Source of the DNA: Cryptomeria japonica
Taxonomy: Eukaryota; Streptophyta; Pinopsida; Cupressales; Cupressaceae
DNA length: 64,000 bases
Assembly (NCBI RefSeq): GCF_030272615.1
Contig: NC_081410.1
Location: 502,780,442 to 502,844,441, forward strand
Reading direction: 5' to 3'
This document shows, piece by piece, positions 33,613 through 46,169 of this stretch (its first letter is position 1; every line of letters begins with the position of its first letter). The notes beneath the pieces were generated by a model, which was given only the letters and a program-made list of their open reading frames with translations, was not told the origin of the DNA and ran no database searches. The position numbers and the translations under genes were made by a program.

Positions 33613-35099
33613 TATTGGCATATGTGCAGAGTTTGATGACATGATAAGATTGTATATTGTCATTGATGTCAATATGCTGAAGTATGAACCAGTATATTGA
33701 AGTAAGAAAACTAGCAAGAGAACCGGTATGATGGTATGATGTGAACTGGTATAATGGTATGAACTGGTATATGCAAAAAGGTGAACCGGTATGTTAGAAT
33801 GTGAACCAGTATATGCAAAGCTTGTATCAGGGTTTCATTTGATATGACAACCGGTTGGTAGTCTCAGCTTCAAGGTTTCCATTTGATGCAATCCAAGTCT
33901 CTGTGATTCGACCGACGACATCCTGTGATGAGTTAGCATTGAAATGAAGATCAGATCATGTTGCCACGTCAGCATTATGCGCATGAAGAATCTCCTTGAG
34001 GATCTTGCATGAAGAATATTGATTCTATCAACCTCGGGAATGTGCAAAATCTTAGTAAACGATGGAGAGCGCATGATGGGTTATCAGCTTCCAAAAGCGG
34101 TGAAGAATGGACGATGGAGAACATCTTGAGATTTGTTCAAGATTGTTTTACCCCATGTAATATGTTTAAACAGTTAGGATTGGGCTGACTGTATTGTTAA
34201 CCTAGATGCTTAGGGTTTTAGGTTTTTGCCACTGACCTAATTGTTGTCTATAAGGTCGATGATGATTCTCATTTGAAGTTGTTGGCAAATGAATGTGTGT
34301 GAAGTGATTCTTGCCAAACCGGAGCAGTGAGTAGAGATCTCCAGAGTGTGATTGTTGATGTAAAGGAACTTAAGCAGATCTGCCTTGGCATTAAGTGTTG
34401 TTATCAGATCAGTGTATTACCTGTTGACTTCTAACCATTTCAGCAGATGGAAAATCCCTTTATCGGGTAGCTTTAACAGGATTTTGTAAATCCTTTAACA
34501 GGGTGACTCAAAATCATTGAGTTCTTTAAATCCTCTGACAAGGTAACCTTTAACAAGGTTTTAACCTCTAACTGGGTATTTAGCCATCCCTTAACCGAGT
34601 GATCCCTAGCAGGATCGATTCCTAGCATAACCTATTGTAAAGTCTTTAACTGAACTAGGCTCCTAACAAAGCGGACTTCAGAAGAGTTCAAGAACAACTT
34701 GTGGGTATTCATCCCCACCATGGTTTTTCCCAGTTGGGTTTCCACGTGAAAAATCAGTGTGTTATGTGTTATGCTTTTTCATGTGATGTTTTAGTGTTTT
34801 CTATTAAGTGATAAAAGCATGTTAATCCAATGGTCATTATATTTCTGATGCATTACCTTCTTAAGCATATGGGTGGATTTGAGTTGAGATATTAGGTTTT
34901 GAGAAGATCTAGATGTTATCGGTTTATATCTTTTACAATCATACTATGTTACTGGTAGTGCCTTGATTTAGATCGGTGATACTGTTTGCCAGTTAGTGTA
35001 GTCTTTGTAGTTTAAGTTGTTTAAGAAGTTTTTGTGTGTACTAATTCACCCCCCCCTCTCAGTACCTGTTGGGTATTTACTGTTCATCATTATTCATCA
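33613..35099 (+). repeat. Copia-B 5' LTR
   Basis: Begins TATTGGCATATGTGCAGAG, where the 3' LTR has TGTTGGCATATG, so the terminal TG has become TA. Ends TTATTCATCA two bases before the primer binding site. 33690-33830 holds five or six degenerate GAACCGGTAT(GATGGTAT) units. A TATA-like box (TATAAGG) is at 34249-34255. 34440-34700 is built of diverged CTTTAACAGGGT units. Near the end is the run of C before TCTCAGTACC that is shared with Copia-A. Confidence 0.9.
34249..34255 (+). promoter_or_regulatory. TATA-like box in the Copia-B 5' LTR
   Basis: TGTCTATAAGGTC; the same box is at 63364-63370 in the 3' LTR. Likely the element promoter, by position about 640 bases into the LTR. Confidence 0.45.
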
Positions 35100-35101
35100 A
35101 T

Positions 35102-35113
35102 TGGTATTAGAGC
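35102..35113 (+). promoter_or_regulatory. Primer binding site of Copia-B
   Basis: TGGTATTAGAGC, one base from the initiator tRNA-Met complement TGGTATCAGAGC, two bases after the LTR end. Copia-A has TGGTATAAGAGC here; each copy differs from the standard site at the same base. Confidence 0.88.
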
Positions 35114-35170
35114 ATCCTCCAGGTCCTCTGTGTTATAAGCTTAACTGCTTGAGGAAAAGATCCTCTTCTA

Positions 35171-36180
35171 ATGATGAAGAGAGAAGGTCCTAAGTTCAAC
35201 AAAGATAACTTTAAGATATGGAAAGATGGAATGAAGATATACATTAAAGCATGGGTGCTCAACACTGGAACTATGTTGAGAATACTTATGTTGTCCCTAC
35301 CGGTACTCTCACTGATGATCAAAGAAGAGAAATTTAGGAGAATGGGAAAGTCATGGAAGCTCTTATCAGTAGTCTATCTGATATTGAGTTTATAGATGTT
35401 TAGGATAAAGACAATCCCAAAGATGTATGGGATACTCTGGATTCTATCTATGGCAGTGATGAGCATGTGAAGCAAGCTAAGGAAGAAAACCTTAGAGGAA
35501 AATTTGAAGACATGCAGATGGTTGAAGGAGAGACCATTCAACAATATGGGATAAGGATTAAAATTGTTGTTGGAGACATCAAGAGTGCAGGAGGTACAAT
35601 GGATGATTCCACCATTGTTAGCAAAGTTTTAAGATCCTTATTACCGGTCTATGCAATAAGGGTTGCCGCTATTCAAGAATTAAGATCTATTGACAAGACA
35701 AAGGTATCCATAGATTCCATTATTGCTAAGTTGATCGCATATGAGCTAAACAGTTATGATGGTAGTGTTCAAAAGACTGATTCAGCCTTTAGAGCATCTG
35801 TTGCACTATCTAGAAAGGGAAAAGAAGCTAGTACTAGTTGTGAACCCAGATGAAATAGAGATATGGATGATGAGGAGATCCTGATAGAATTTGAAGCTCT
35901 TTTGGCCAAGAGACTTCCTAAGGGAATTGGAAAATACAGAGGTAAGCTCCCTTTGAAATGCTTTTCTTGCAATAGGATAGGACACATTGTTGTCAACTGT
36001 CCTAATAGTGATAATAAGGACAAACCGGAGAAGTTTAAAAATTTCAAAGGAGGAAATAGAAGAAATTGTCTTGTTGTAGTCAATAAAGGTGTCACTGATG
36101 ATGAATCAGAAGATGAAGAAAGTGAAGACATAGTATTTGTAGTTGTTAAGGAAGATGTGTTAGACAAGAAGGTTCTTGTC
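35171..36180 (+). pseudogene. Copia-B gag
   Basis: ATG at 35171 (MMKREGPKFNKDNFKIWKDG) starts the gag N-terminus. A frameshift near 35270 moves the reading to VMEALISSLSDIEFIDV and DEHVKQAKEENLRGKFEDMQ, VEGETIQQYGIRIKIVVGDI, VSKVLRSLLPVYAIRV, the UBN2-type gag core. After a TGA at 35851-35853 comes the CCHC knuckle CFSCNRIGHIVVNC (about 35961-36002) and an acidic stretch. The same gag is in Copia-A at 22230-23250. Confidence 0.85.
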
Positions 36181-36720
36181 TCCCGCTTTGATAATTCTAA
36201 TGAGTGGATTATTGATAGTGGATATTCTCACCATATGACTGGTGACCGAAAAAAGTTTCTGTGTCTGGAAGAGTATGATGGAGGTGTAGTCTGATTTGGT
36301 AATGATGCACCATGTATGGTAAAAGGCAAAGGGTCCTTCTCTCTAAATGGAAAAAGTAGTGCTGATAATGTGTATTGGGTAGAAGGTCTCAGGCATAACC
36401 TTTTGAGTGTTGCCTAGCTAAATGATAAAGGACTCACTCTAGAATTCAGAGATGGAGTGTGCAAAATAAAAGGAAAGAGTGGTGAACTGATGGCCACTGG
36501 TATGCAGACCAGAGGTAACTTATTTCAGTTAAATACAAATATCAATCAATGTCTAATGTCTAAGTTTGATGACAGTTGGATATGGCATAGGAGACTTTGC
36601 CATGTAAATTTTGATAATATTGTGAGGGCCAATAAGATCAAGACAGTTAGAGGATTGCATGTGCTGAACAAACAAAAGAATCCTTTGTGCAGAGAATGTC
36701 AACTGGGGAAAATTTCTTCC
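36181..36720 (+). pseudogene. Copia-B protease and GAG-pre-integrase segment
   Basis: NEWIIDSGYSHHMTGDRKKF keeps the catalytic Asp that Copia-A has lost. The frame is then broken by TGA at 36292-36294 (Arg expected: V-R-F-G) and TAG at 36415-36417 (Gln expected: A-Q-L). Pre-integrase motif: DSWIWHRRLCHVNFDNIV and LCRECQLGK. Both stops fit single C-to-T changes. Confidence 0.85.
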
Positions 36721-37398
36721 TCAACCTTCAAAGGTAAATCTTTCATAGCAGATAATTTACTTGATCTTGTGCATACCAATTTGTGTGGTCCTATGAAAAC
36801 TAGGAGTGTTCAGGGACATAGGTACTTTATGACTCTTACTGATGATTTCTTAAGAATGATGTGGGTCACATTATTGAAAGACAAGTCTAAAGCTTTTGGA
36901 AAGTTTAAAGCCTTCAAAGCACTAGTTGAAAAGGAAAGCAGTAAGAGAATCAAATGCCTTTGAACCAACCAAAGAGGTGAGTTCACTTCTGGAGAATTCA
37001 ATAAGTACTGTGAAGAGAATGGCATCAAAAGGCAATTGTCTGCCCCCCAGACTCCACAGCAGAATGGCCTCGTAGAAAGGAACAACTATACTGTAGTTGA
37101 AGCTGCCAGAATGATGATGATTCAAGGGAAGATTGCTCACACTTTTTGGAGAGAAGCGGTGAGCACTGTAGTTTACACTATGAACCGGGTACTCATCAAG
37201 AAAGGTAAGGATAAAACTCCTTATGAGTATTGGAATAGTAAGACTCTGGTAGTAAGCTACTTTAGAGTGTTTGGTAGCAAGTGTTATATCAAGAGAAGTG
37301 AATACCATACCAAGTTTGATGCAAAATGTGATGAGGGAATATTCCTAGGGTATTCCACCAAGAGCAAAGCTCTCAAGTGTTTTAACAATAGGACTTAG
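36721..37398 (+). pseudogene. Copia-B integrase
   Basis: Core: LLDLVHTNLCGPMKTRSVQG where the first catalytic Asp (normally H-x-D-L-C-G) reads Asn; YFMTLTDDFLRMMWVTLLKD; TNQRGEFTSGEF, with Asn in place of the second Asp; then QLSAPQTPQQNGLVERNN with the catalytic Glu. TGA at 36961-36963 replaces an expected Arg. C-terminal part: KTPYEYWNSKTLVVSYFRVF and CDEGIFLGYSTKSKALKCF. Both catalytic aspartates appear to be lost. Confidence 0.85.
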
Positions 37399-37861
37399 AG
37401 AATTGTTGAAAGTATCAATGTTAAAGTTGATGAACTCTAAGAAACCTGAGCAAACCAGCAGCGAGCAAGCAGTAGATGAACTAGATCTAACCTTCTAGGA
37501 ACCGGTTGCAAAACAACCAAGTACAAGTAACAGTACTCCTACACCAGTAGATGCTGATGAAGATGAGGATGAAGAGGAAAAGCAAGAGGAATTAGTTAAG
37601 ATCATTCCTAGGTATGTAAAGCTACATCATGATCCAAAGCAGATCATAGGGGATAAGGATGCAGGAATACTTACAAGAAGAAAGGTCAAAGAGAATTCTT
37701 GCATGATTTCTGAATTTGAGCCCAAAACATTTAAAGAGGCACACAAAGATGAAGACTAGTTTAAGGCTATGGAAGAGGAACTTGACCAGATAGAAAAGAA
37801 TTCTACATGGTCTTTGGTACCTATACCTGAGCACAAAAATGTTATTGGCACCAAATGGGTA
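37399..37861 (+). pseudogene. Copia-B linker and RT N-terminus, up to the CACTA insertion
   Basis: Acidic linker (EDEDEEEKQEELVKIIPRYV) then IIGDKDAGILTRRKVKENS and [30 protein letters not shown]. The reading stops exactly at GTA (Val) at 37859-37861, where the CACTA element begins. It resumes with TTT AGA AAC (FRN) at 61145. Confidence 0.88.
37859..37861. repeat. CACTA target-site duplication GTA, left copy
   Basis: GTA lies directly before CACTA at 37862 and recurs at 61142-61144 directly after TAGTG. Three-base duplications are characteristic of CACTA transposons. Confidence 0.9.
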
Positions 37862-37892
37862 CACTAATACATTTGGGGTTAAATTCCGATGG
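37862..37892 (+). repeat. CACTA 5' terminal inverted repeat
   Basis: CACTAATACATT matches the reverse complement of the 3' end (CACTAGTACATT) at 11 of 12 bases. Beyond that the match is weaker but AAATTCCGATGG here resembles AAATTTTGATGG there. Confidence 0.88.
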
Positions 37893-38010
37893 AGGTTTCT
37901 GACGGACAAGGAGCATTGTGTGAAAATTTGATTTATTTTTTCTAAAATGCCTTTGTTCATCAGAATTCTGACTACCTATGCCCGTGTTCATCAGAATTCT
38001 AATGACCTTG
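37893..38010 (+). repeat. CACTA 5' subterminal repeats
   Basis: Two direct copies of GTTCATCAGAATTCT (from about 37952 and 37984), each followed by a GAC, plus TTCTGACGGAC near the end. The TTCTGAC/TTCCGAC core recurs many times at the 3' end (60720-61100). In CACTA elements such repeats bind the accessory (TNPA-type) protein; the binding is inferred. Confidence 0.65.
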
Positions 38011-38040
38011 GACATTTTATTAAAAAAAAAAAACACAACG

Positions 38041-38813
38041 CATTTTCATTTTGAAAGTACAAGCGGCGACCATCTTGCCTCCCTACCCCTCCCACCGGAG
38101 TGATCTCTGCACAAGCAAGGTAAGGTTTTTTTTGAATTAATCCATTTTGTGCATTCCTATGATCTTGGTAATGTATTTTATCATAGGTTGAAAATGATAG
38201 GCTAGGGATTCTTTCAAAATCATAACCCCTCCAATTTCTTGCTATATTTTGATTGGCCTGCAAAGGTGGAGTTCAAATTGTTTGAGACCATGCCATTATT
38301 TACTTCTCCTCACCACAAATTGGCTGGGTAATACTTTTGGTATTCATTTGTTTGTTTGTTTGTTTTCATTTCACAGTTCCTACAAATCGTGGCAGATATA
38401 TATATATATATATATATAGTATCGATATTTTATTGCTTAATTTCTCAATGTTGTCTCTGCTCTAAATTAAACCCAACCAAATATGCCATTATTTTCGATT
38501 TGCATTAACCTTGATTATTTTTGTTTAGCACCGATCTAGCGAAGTACATGGGTAGGGATCGATTTGGTTTGTTTGAAAGCTTAATCGGTACCCATGAGGG
38601 TAAATTCGCACCCTCCATATCTCCCTTTTTGAAACCCTATGTCCTGAATCTTGTTGGACAAGAACCAACCTATATTCCAATGCTCTCTTGATTATGCTTT
38701 GATGGATGTCCATACCTTGTTCAAAAGCTCCTATTTTGGCACACGCAAGGAGGATGCTGGCAAATGTTTAATTATTTGCTATATGTCTGTAAAAAAATTC
38801 TTTCGTTGTCAAG
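38041..38813 (+). other. Possible leader exons of the CACTA transcript; (TA)n at 38396-38418
   Basis: Two good splice donors are present: CAAG|GTAAGG at 38119/38120 and TCAAG|GTAAGG at 38813/38814. The second ends a 55-residue open frame from the ATG at 38651. They could be 5' exons of the transposase transcript. The region also holds a TA microsatellite. No domain recognised. Confidence 0.3.
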
Positions 38814-40412
38814 GTAAGGTTTATTTATCAACAATAAATATGAGAAAACATTAGTGTAATCTCTGAGACAGCATCCAAAATAGTAGGGTATAAATTAGGG
38901 AGAGATGAATGTCAAGACAAAACAAACACTAGTAATGATGAATTCTTATTAAGACAAATCAAAAGCCATCATCAGAATTCTTGACCAAAGACAATATTTT
39001 TCGAATCTTAGAGGGGCTCGTGGAAGTTGCAACTCTGAAAGTTTGTAATAGAAGTTTGTAATGGAAACAAGTGCATGGACAATTAGCTACCATGATAGTT
39101 TCTCACACCTATGAAGGAATAGTCTCCACTCTAGAACCAAAGGTTTCACATGGACAGACATCCTAACATGAGGAATTTGCACCATGAAGAGGGCAAATTA
39201 GTAGTCCATTGTAAAGAGCCATTACTACAAATAAGAGTGCAAAAGTGACAATATGAGAATAACGATAGTATGTCATATTGTCATGTATTTTTGTGACGGT
39301 ATAGAGCAAACTCTAACAAGAGAAAAAGAAAAAGCAATTTCCTAGAAGCTTTCAATTAGTTGGCATATCAATAGTATGGTCCAAATCTTAATGAGCAAGG
39401 ATCATGCTAGTGACAATCGTAGACTTTGAGGATGTTCCATAAATGGAGGTCAATACCTATAGAAAGACAATAATGATCATCCAAAAACAAGGTTTATAGA
39501 GTCCATCAGATAGAGACAACCAAAGACAACCAAACAAAAACAATGACGCAAGATTCAATTGAAATCACCTTTTTTCACGCAATCACATGATACAGTGCAG
39601 CCATCTAAAAACAATGATTAATGACAGCCAAGTTGTTGTAGACAATGAAGATACCTAAAAGATTTTATATCTTGAAGAAAACCTATAGAAAGGACTTACA
39701 AGATTAGTCCTATGACTATTGAGATAAGAGCACATCAAGTGACCAGAAGAAAAAAACATATTATTTGTTGAGTCCATTGGCCTTTAGGAAGGCACGAGTC
39801 GTAACCGTTCTCAAAACATCACTCATCATTTCAAAAAAAAATCTTTACATTTTCTATTGTAGGAGCAGCTATATGTAGTATTTTGCTTTCAGTTTTAACA
39901 TCTTTTCACCCTGTGCCAACCAAATGATAGAGAATAAGGAGTGATTGAATCAAAGTTGACAAAAAAAAACCCTTCAAAATTGCAAAACACAATTAATTTA
40001 AATAAATGGCCCTGCTAACTCATAATTGTAATGTATCCATCAAATAAAAATGTGTACATTGCATAACAAAAAATAGAAAGAGATAAACTTGTTCGCAAAA
40101 TGAAAGATAGTATAAAACATAGGGTCTTGCCCAATTTCATCAATTTGTGTTTTAACGATACATAAATGTCAATAAGTGTTTTGAAAATAATACATTTCAT
40201 TTTAATCTTGTTTAATAGTCAAATCTAGACTAGATCCTACAAAATCTAGACCGTCTAGTTGTCCTACTTCTTCTCCTGAACGAGGTTGTGTAGTTCATAA
40301 ACAGTAGATTAGATGAAAAATGATTGGCCACATGTTCAATCGAGTCAAAATACACTATAATTGTGGTTCGTCCTTTTGCATGGGTGTATGTAAACGTGCA
40401 CAACAATTCAAA
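38814..40412. other. No gene seen
   Basis: AT-rich sequence without recognisable domains or repeats between the leader-like exons and the possible captured fragment. Confidence 0.5.
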
Positions 40413-41744
40413 CTATGGAAGAATCATGGGCCAAAAGATCATGGAAAGATGAATGTGCCATAGTTGTCGACCGACACCAACATGTGGCATGAGAAACCAA
40501 TTCCAGTAATCAATTTGAAAGATCGACATAGGGTCCAAAAAGTGTTGTATTTTGACACGGACATTCCACGCATCCCTATTGGGGTCATCAATAATTTTTA
40601 GAACAATGGTTCTCATTACATTATCAGGAAGTGCCAAAAGACGTGACAGACTTTCACTACTAGCAATAAGAATTGCCAATAACCTGTAGATGAAGAGAAT
40701 GAAATACTGTAAGTTTTGTGTTAACTATAGCATTCAAAATATGAAACAAATAAAGGCTTCATCTTGATTATAAATAGGGATAGAAAATCACAAACATTCT
40801 CCGCAACACACATGTAATGTACTTAATTTATGTGTCACTTAGATAATGCAAATCACAAGTGTGACAGACCTGTATAGACATATACATCAATAGAGTGAAT
40901 ATGAAGTGTATATAGATAAATGTTATATGAATATGAATGAAATATAAACATGGAAAAGGAAAAATAGACAATTGAATATGTGGGACTTTTTTGTTTAAAA
41001 GACAAATCAGTGAGGTGCCAAGTAAGCCCAAACTGTTAAGTTTGACAATCCATGTTGGATAAAACATCATGTATCTCATTGCAAGAAATCAAAACACAGG
41101 GAATTGTCAAGCATATCTACACTATCACTGCTAATATGAAATAACGAGTATAAATAAATGCATTGTTTGATATAAAAATATAGAAGCGACCGATAATCAG
41201 TCATAAACAGATATGCAAAGTGTACTTCATGCCATGTAATGGCCAACAATAATTTTTCTACAATAAGGCACTAGAGAGTATATCTATCTATATACATAGA
41301 GAATGCACATTGCACCAGTTGAATACCTTTGAATTACCTTCGATGGCCACAGATTGTCAACCTGCTAACATGGTATTTTATTTTGTCATTTACAGTCAAT
41401 GACATGTATCTAAGAGAAATCAAAATGTCAACCACTAATAACAGTCCTACATTACTCTTAGAAATCATGTGAATGTTGTTCGCCCATAGCACTATCAAAA
41501 TCCAAACACCTACCTGGAATTCTTTGGGCAGAGTTCAATGATGACTTCAACACCGAGGGAGCAATTTTTGCACCATTTTCATCAACAACAAAACATAAAA
41601 CATCTAAAAGGACAAGAATCATTGAATGTTCGAATACCCCTTCACTGTGACAATTTAGAATGAACTTGTGTAGGATGCAATAGACCCAGAAACATTCACA
41701 TGAGCTTCCTCTACTTCATCCATTCTCTTCTTCCTCTTCCTCCT
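40413..41744 (-). pseudogene. Possible captured host-gene fragment inside the CACTA element
   Basis: On the minus strand an ATG at 41744 opens MRRKRKKRMDEVEEAHVNVS, a strongly basic, nuclear-signal-like start, then stops. An overlapping frame continues KFILNCHSEGVFEHSMILVL and VVDENGAKIAPSVLKSSLNS to a donor-like GTAGGTG at about 41514. At 40690 an acceptor-like TCTACAG precedes SLSRLLALPDNVMRTIVLKI and DDPNRDAWNVRVKIQHFLD. The look is that of helical, HEAT-like protein, but I do not recognise the family and the exon phases do not join cleanly. It runs opposite to the transposase genes. A captured, decayed gene piece is my inference; chance open frames are possible. Confidence 0.25.
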
Positions 41745-42483
41745 CATATAAATTTATGAGGGGATCACAAACAACTCAAAACTAGGGACTTGCGTGTTTA
41801 CATGTTTGTGCATCCTATTGAGAACCAACCTCACTATTGAGGAACTCAATAAATGTGGTGTTAAGTAGAAGAATGGAAAACTCAAGAAGCTATGGTGACA
41901 TATTGTGGCATTAGTAGGGATTATCTCTATTGACCACACCTTTAAAAGATAGTATCCCCTAGTTCTCCTCATAGAATGGGCCATTGGATGGCTCATAGTG
42001 GTATCCTATCCTACATTTATCTTGACGGCATTGCTGATAGTTGGTATGTGGTTCTTGGTACGAGTTTCCTCTTACCCTATTATCCTATTTATATCTTTGT
42101 TCCAACATGTGGAGATTGATTTTTTTCATGCTATGATGATTTTCATGTTTGCATGTGTTTTGACATTATGCAAATAGATATGATGTCACACCATACATAT
42201 GTTTTGATATAGTGTAGGTGATGGTTACATGTTGTTGATGGTAGCGATTTGGGTTCAAAGACACAATTCCACACACACACACACAAATATTTGAAGATGC
42301 ATTTTATATTATTCCTTCTTAGTGGCGATTAGTGTTGGAATATTTGCACACATGTAGAGAGGAACTCATGTTAGATACAATAGGTTGTGTTTGATAACAT
42401 ATGAATGTGCCTCATGATGTATACATATAGCTTTGGTGTGTGACATGCATGCACATTTTTCCATAAGAAACATTGCTATGTGA

Positions 42484-42756
42484 CATGTGCCCTATGCATG
42501 TCTTCTTTGTGAGTCACATTGCTATGTGCAATGTGGCCCTAGGTGTGTCTTCTCTATGAGGTGTATTGCCATGATATGTTAGGATTTGTAGTGTGCAGGC
42601 CACAAATGCATGCATGAGGGACTACTATTATAGTCATTTTTTTTGGGCATGTAGCCTAGGCATGTCTTCTCCATTAGGTACATGGCCATGCCATGTGGGA
42701 GTTTTTGTGTTCATGCCACAAATGCACACATGAGGGACTATTATTGGAGTCATGAT
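42484..42756. repeat. Degenerate direct repeat, about 110 bp period
   Basis: Units of the type TGTCTTCTCYATNAGGT...CCACAAATGCAYRCATGAGGGACTA...GTCAT occur at about 42543-42640 and 42657-42756, with a partial earlier copy from about 42484. No coding frame. Confidence 0.55.
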
Positions 42757-43684
42757 GAATCTTCACTCTATTTAGCCACAATTTCTAGTCGTATAGTTAT
42801 GTAATGTGCACTTTTAAGGATTGTGAAGTTTCCTTCAATTATTGATGATCTCTCATCTTTGTTGCATGGGCCAACAATTTTATTTTATCTTGTTTGAATT
42901 AGTTTAATCACTATTGTGAGTTTTCTCTATTGTGTAGTTATTGTGGCTATGTTTGATTTGCTATTGGAATTGAACACATTTATTTGACTTATTATTGGTA
43001 CTATTTTTTCTTTCTTTCAATATTTATGATCTTTGGTAGTTTAGTGAAACTCTTGCTATTTTTAAATGTTGCCTTCTTTGTTGTGATGTGATTCCTCACC
43101 AAGATCAACATAGATAACCTTGGATGAGTGTATATAAGGAATCACACATTGGGAAAATTTGAGGATAGGGGTAAGTGTTTGTTGTATGGGTAGCTATGAT
43201 CCACTTGTACATTCTTAGTGATTATTGATGGCTATGTCTTGGAGGCTAATCCCATTTAACAAACAAGGGGGAAGTCATACATAATCATGTGGATCCTCCC
43301 TAGTTGTGTGTGGATTCAAGACCATCATTTTATATGGTTCTTAGTTACTTTGTGAGACCATGGCATCCTCTTAGACCAATATGTGAGCCTTGTATTGTTA
43401 TCCCTGCAATGTGGATGAATAAGTGTATGTTAAAATAAATGCTTTGCTTAGAATACTCAAAAATGTCTCTCAAAAAGTCTGCAACAGGCAAACTTTTAGT
43501 AAGAATTTGTAGACACAATGCTCATAAATTCACACAATCAGCTACATTAAATACATTCTCTATTAAGTTCAATGTTTTAAGATGAAAAAGAAGAGTTAAA
43601 TGGTTTTGGTTCAATTTGCAATTTTTGTGAAGCTTTTGCACTGAAGTTTCCATAGCCTGATTTTTTTGCCTGTGAAGAAAGACC
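42757..43684. other. No gene seen; upstream of the TNP2 gene
   Basis: AT-rich DNA. Could hold the promoter or the last untranslated intron of the transposase gene. No clear TATA box was chosen. Confidence 0.4.
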
Positions 43685-46169
43685 ATGTCAGATAATATCA
43701 GCGAAGAACAAAATAAGGAGACAATTGCTAGATTATGGTCTAACTTAAAAACAAAAGGTGATGGGAATGTTATTGTCCCTACAAAATTTGTAAGGGCTTA
43801 AAGACTAGAAGACTTCTAATCAAAACAGCTAAGAAACATTGTAGGTAGCATGGTCACATTGAAGGGGGACATGATTATCATCCACTGGTAAGTTGTTCAT
43901 TATATTGTTTTAACAATTTATATACATAAGAAATCACTTGATAATGAGATCATGATCATGGTTTATTTATGTATATCAATTTTATATAGGTGGAGCACCC
44001 CAGAGCACATGGTATGGATCAACAAAACCCTGAGAATATGGTTTTCGAAGTGGAGGAACATGGAGGTGTGAATATCAAAGCTGAAGATAATGATCCCATG
44101 GAAGATGACGATCATGCACCAGAAAACACAATTGAAGATGATGGTACAAATACATTGATCCATGACACATTTAGTACTGGCACAGCTGATCATGATGATC
44201 AAGATGACCTTGATGTTCATGATTTACCTCTTCTTGAGAAGGCATATGAGCCCCTTTAAAAAGGCTCCCAAACAACTCTTCTCTTTGTTGTATTGTTGTT
44301 GGTGAACTTGAAGGTTATGAATGGTTTATCCAACATAACAATCTCACATATGTTAAGGTGTGTCATACATGTCATTACAGTTAATAAATGGTGAATCATG
44401 TACCATTAATATTCTTTATATTCACACCTCAAACTTTTTTTTTTGCTGTAGATTGATAGGTGAGTTTTTCTTACCACCATCAAATATTCTACCTTGCTCA
44501 TACCGAGAATTATTTGCCATTATGAAAGATATTGGAATGGAGTATCAAACAATAGATGCTTGTCCCAATGATCATATTATATATCATAAACAACATGAGT
44601 TTGGAACAGAATGCCCTGAATGTCATATCGGTAGATATCAAATAGATCAAATAACAAAAAAGGTGCCTCGCAAGGTTCTTTGTTATATTCTCATTATTCC
44701 ACGTATGCAACGATTGTTCAGGTGCACTAGCTTGGCACAATTTATGGATTACCATGCACGCAATAGAAGTCGAGATGACATTATTCGAATGCCTTCGGAT
44801 GGTTTATCATTTATGGACATAGAGGAAAAGTGGCCACACTTTAAAGAACAACCTCGTAATCTCAGGCTTTCATTGGCAGCGGATGGTGTCAATCCATTTG
44901 GAGAGTTGAGATCTGTTTACTTGGTGTGGCCTATTTTTGTTATCAACAATAATATTCCTCCATGGATGTCAATAAAGAGGGAGCACATAATGTTGGTAAT
45001 GATTGTTCCAGGTATTTTATCATTTAATAGTCATCTACATTTAATTATAAATATTGCAATAAAATGGTCATAATAATTATGTAATGTTTTTGTTCATTCC
45101 ACTAGGCAAGTACCAAGTTAAAGATATGAATGTATATATTGAGCCTCTTATCAATGAGTTGATGGAGTTATGGAATGGTGTGACCATGTATGACATCTCT
45201 AGACCAATAGGACAAAGACAATTTCAATTCCATGCAATGCTTGTATGGACAATACATGATGCCCCAGGGCTAACACATTTTTGTGGTACGTTATAGTGTT
45301 CAAGTTGCACATGATAATTATAATTATAAAAATTAATAAATTTAATAGAATTATACATTATCTTGTAGGTCTTCAAACAAAGGGAAATTTTGCATGTCCA
45401 GTTTGTGGTCCAAAGATGAAATCCCATCATTCAAAAATTTTAGGAAAGCAGGTGTTTGATGAGTATAGGCACTTCCTTCACAAAAATCATAAGTACCGGA
45501 ATACTGAAAAACATCTTTTCAATGGGAAAGAAGAGACTACATCAAAGCCACGAAGAATGACTCCTCACTTATGGAAGTTGGAATATAATAGAATTAATCA
45601 TCAAGGTAATGTCATTCCATCTAATGGTTTATGTTTGGAATTTGAATTTTTCTATCATGTTTTGTTTACTGATGATGTAATTGATGATACTGAAGTTCGT
45701 CAAGGAATGGATCCAGCCACCTTCCAAAGGGACTAAAAAGTTATCCTAGACAATTTAGTAGGTTGCCTTACTACGAGCAGCTACAAATTGTGCATTTGTT
45801 TGATACAATGCATATTGGAAATAATATAACAAAGACATTATGGAAAATATTGGATGGAAGGCGTGACAAAGAAAAAATTGTCAAAATTTGTAGTGACATT
45901 GTGGAATCCAATCATGCAATGAAAAATGTCATTCAATCAAATAGCAATGGAGATCAGATTAATATAAGTGCCCTTCCTTGGTTATTAACGGAGCAGCAAA
46001 GCAATTCTATAAAAGAAGTCATACGAAAATTTTGATTTCCCACAGGATTTGTTGTGAACATAAACAATCTCATATCAAAGAAGAGTGAATTTGGGCCAAG
46101 GATGAAAATGCATGATTGGCATACCTTCATTAAGGTAATTTGTGTTCTTGTGTATTTACTATATATTTG

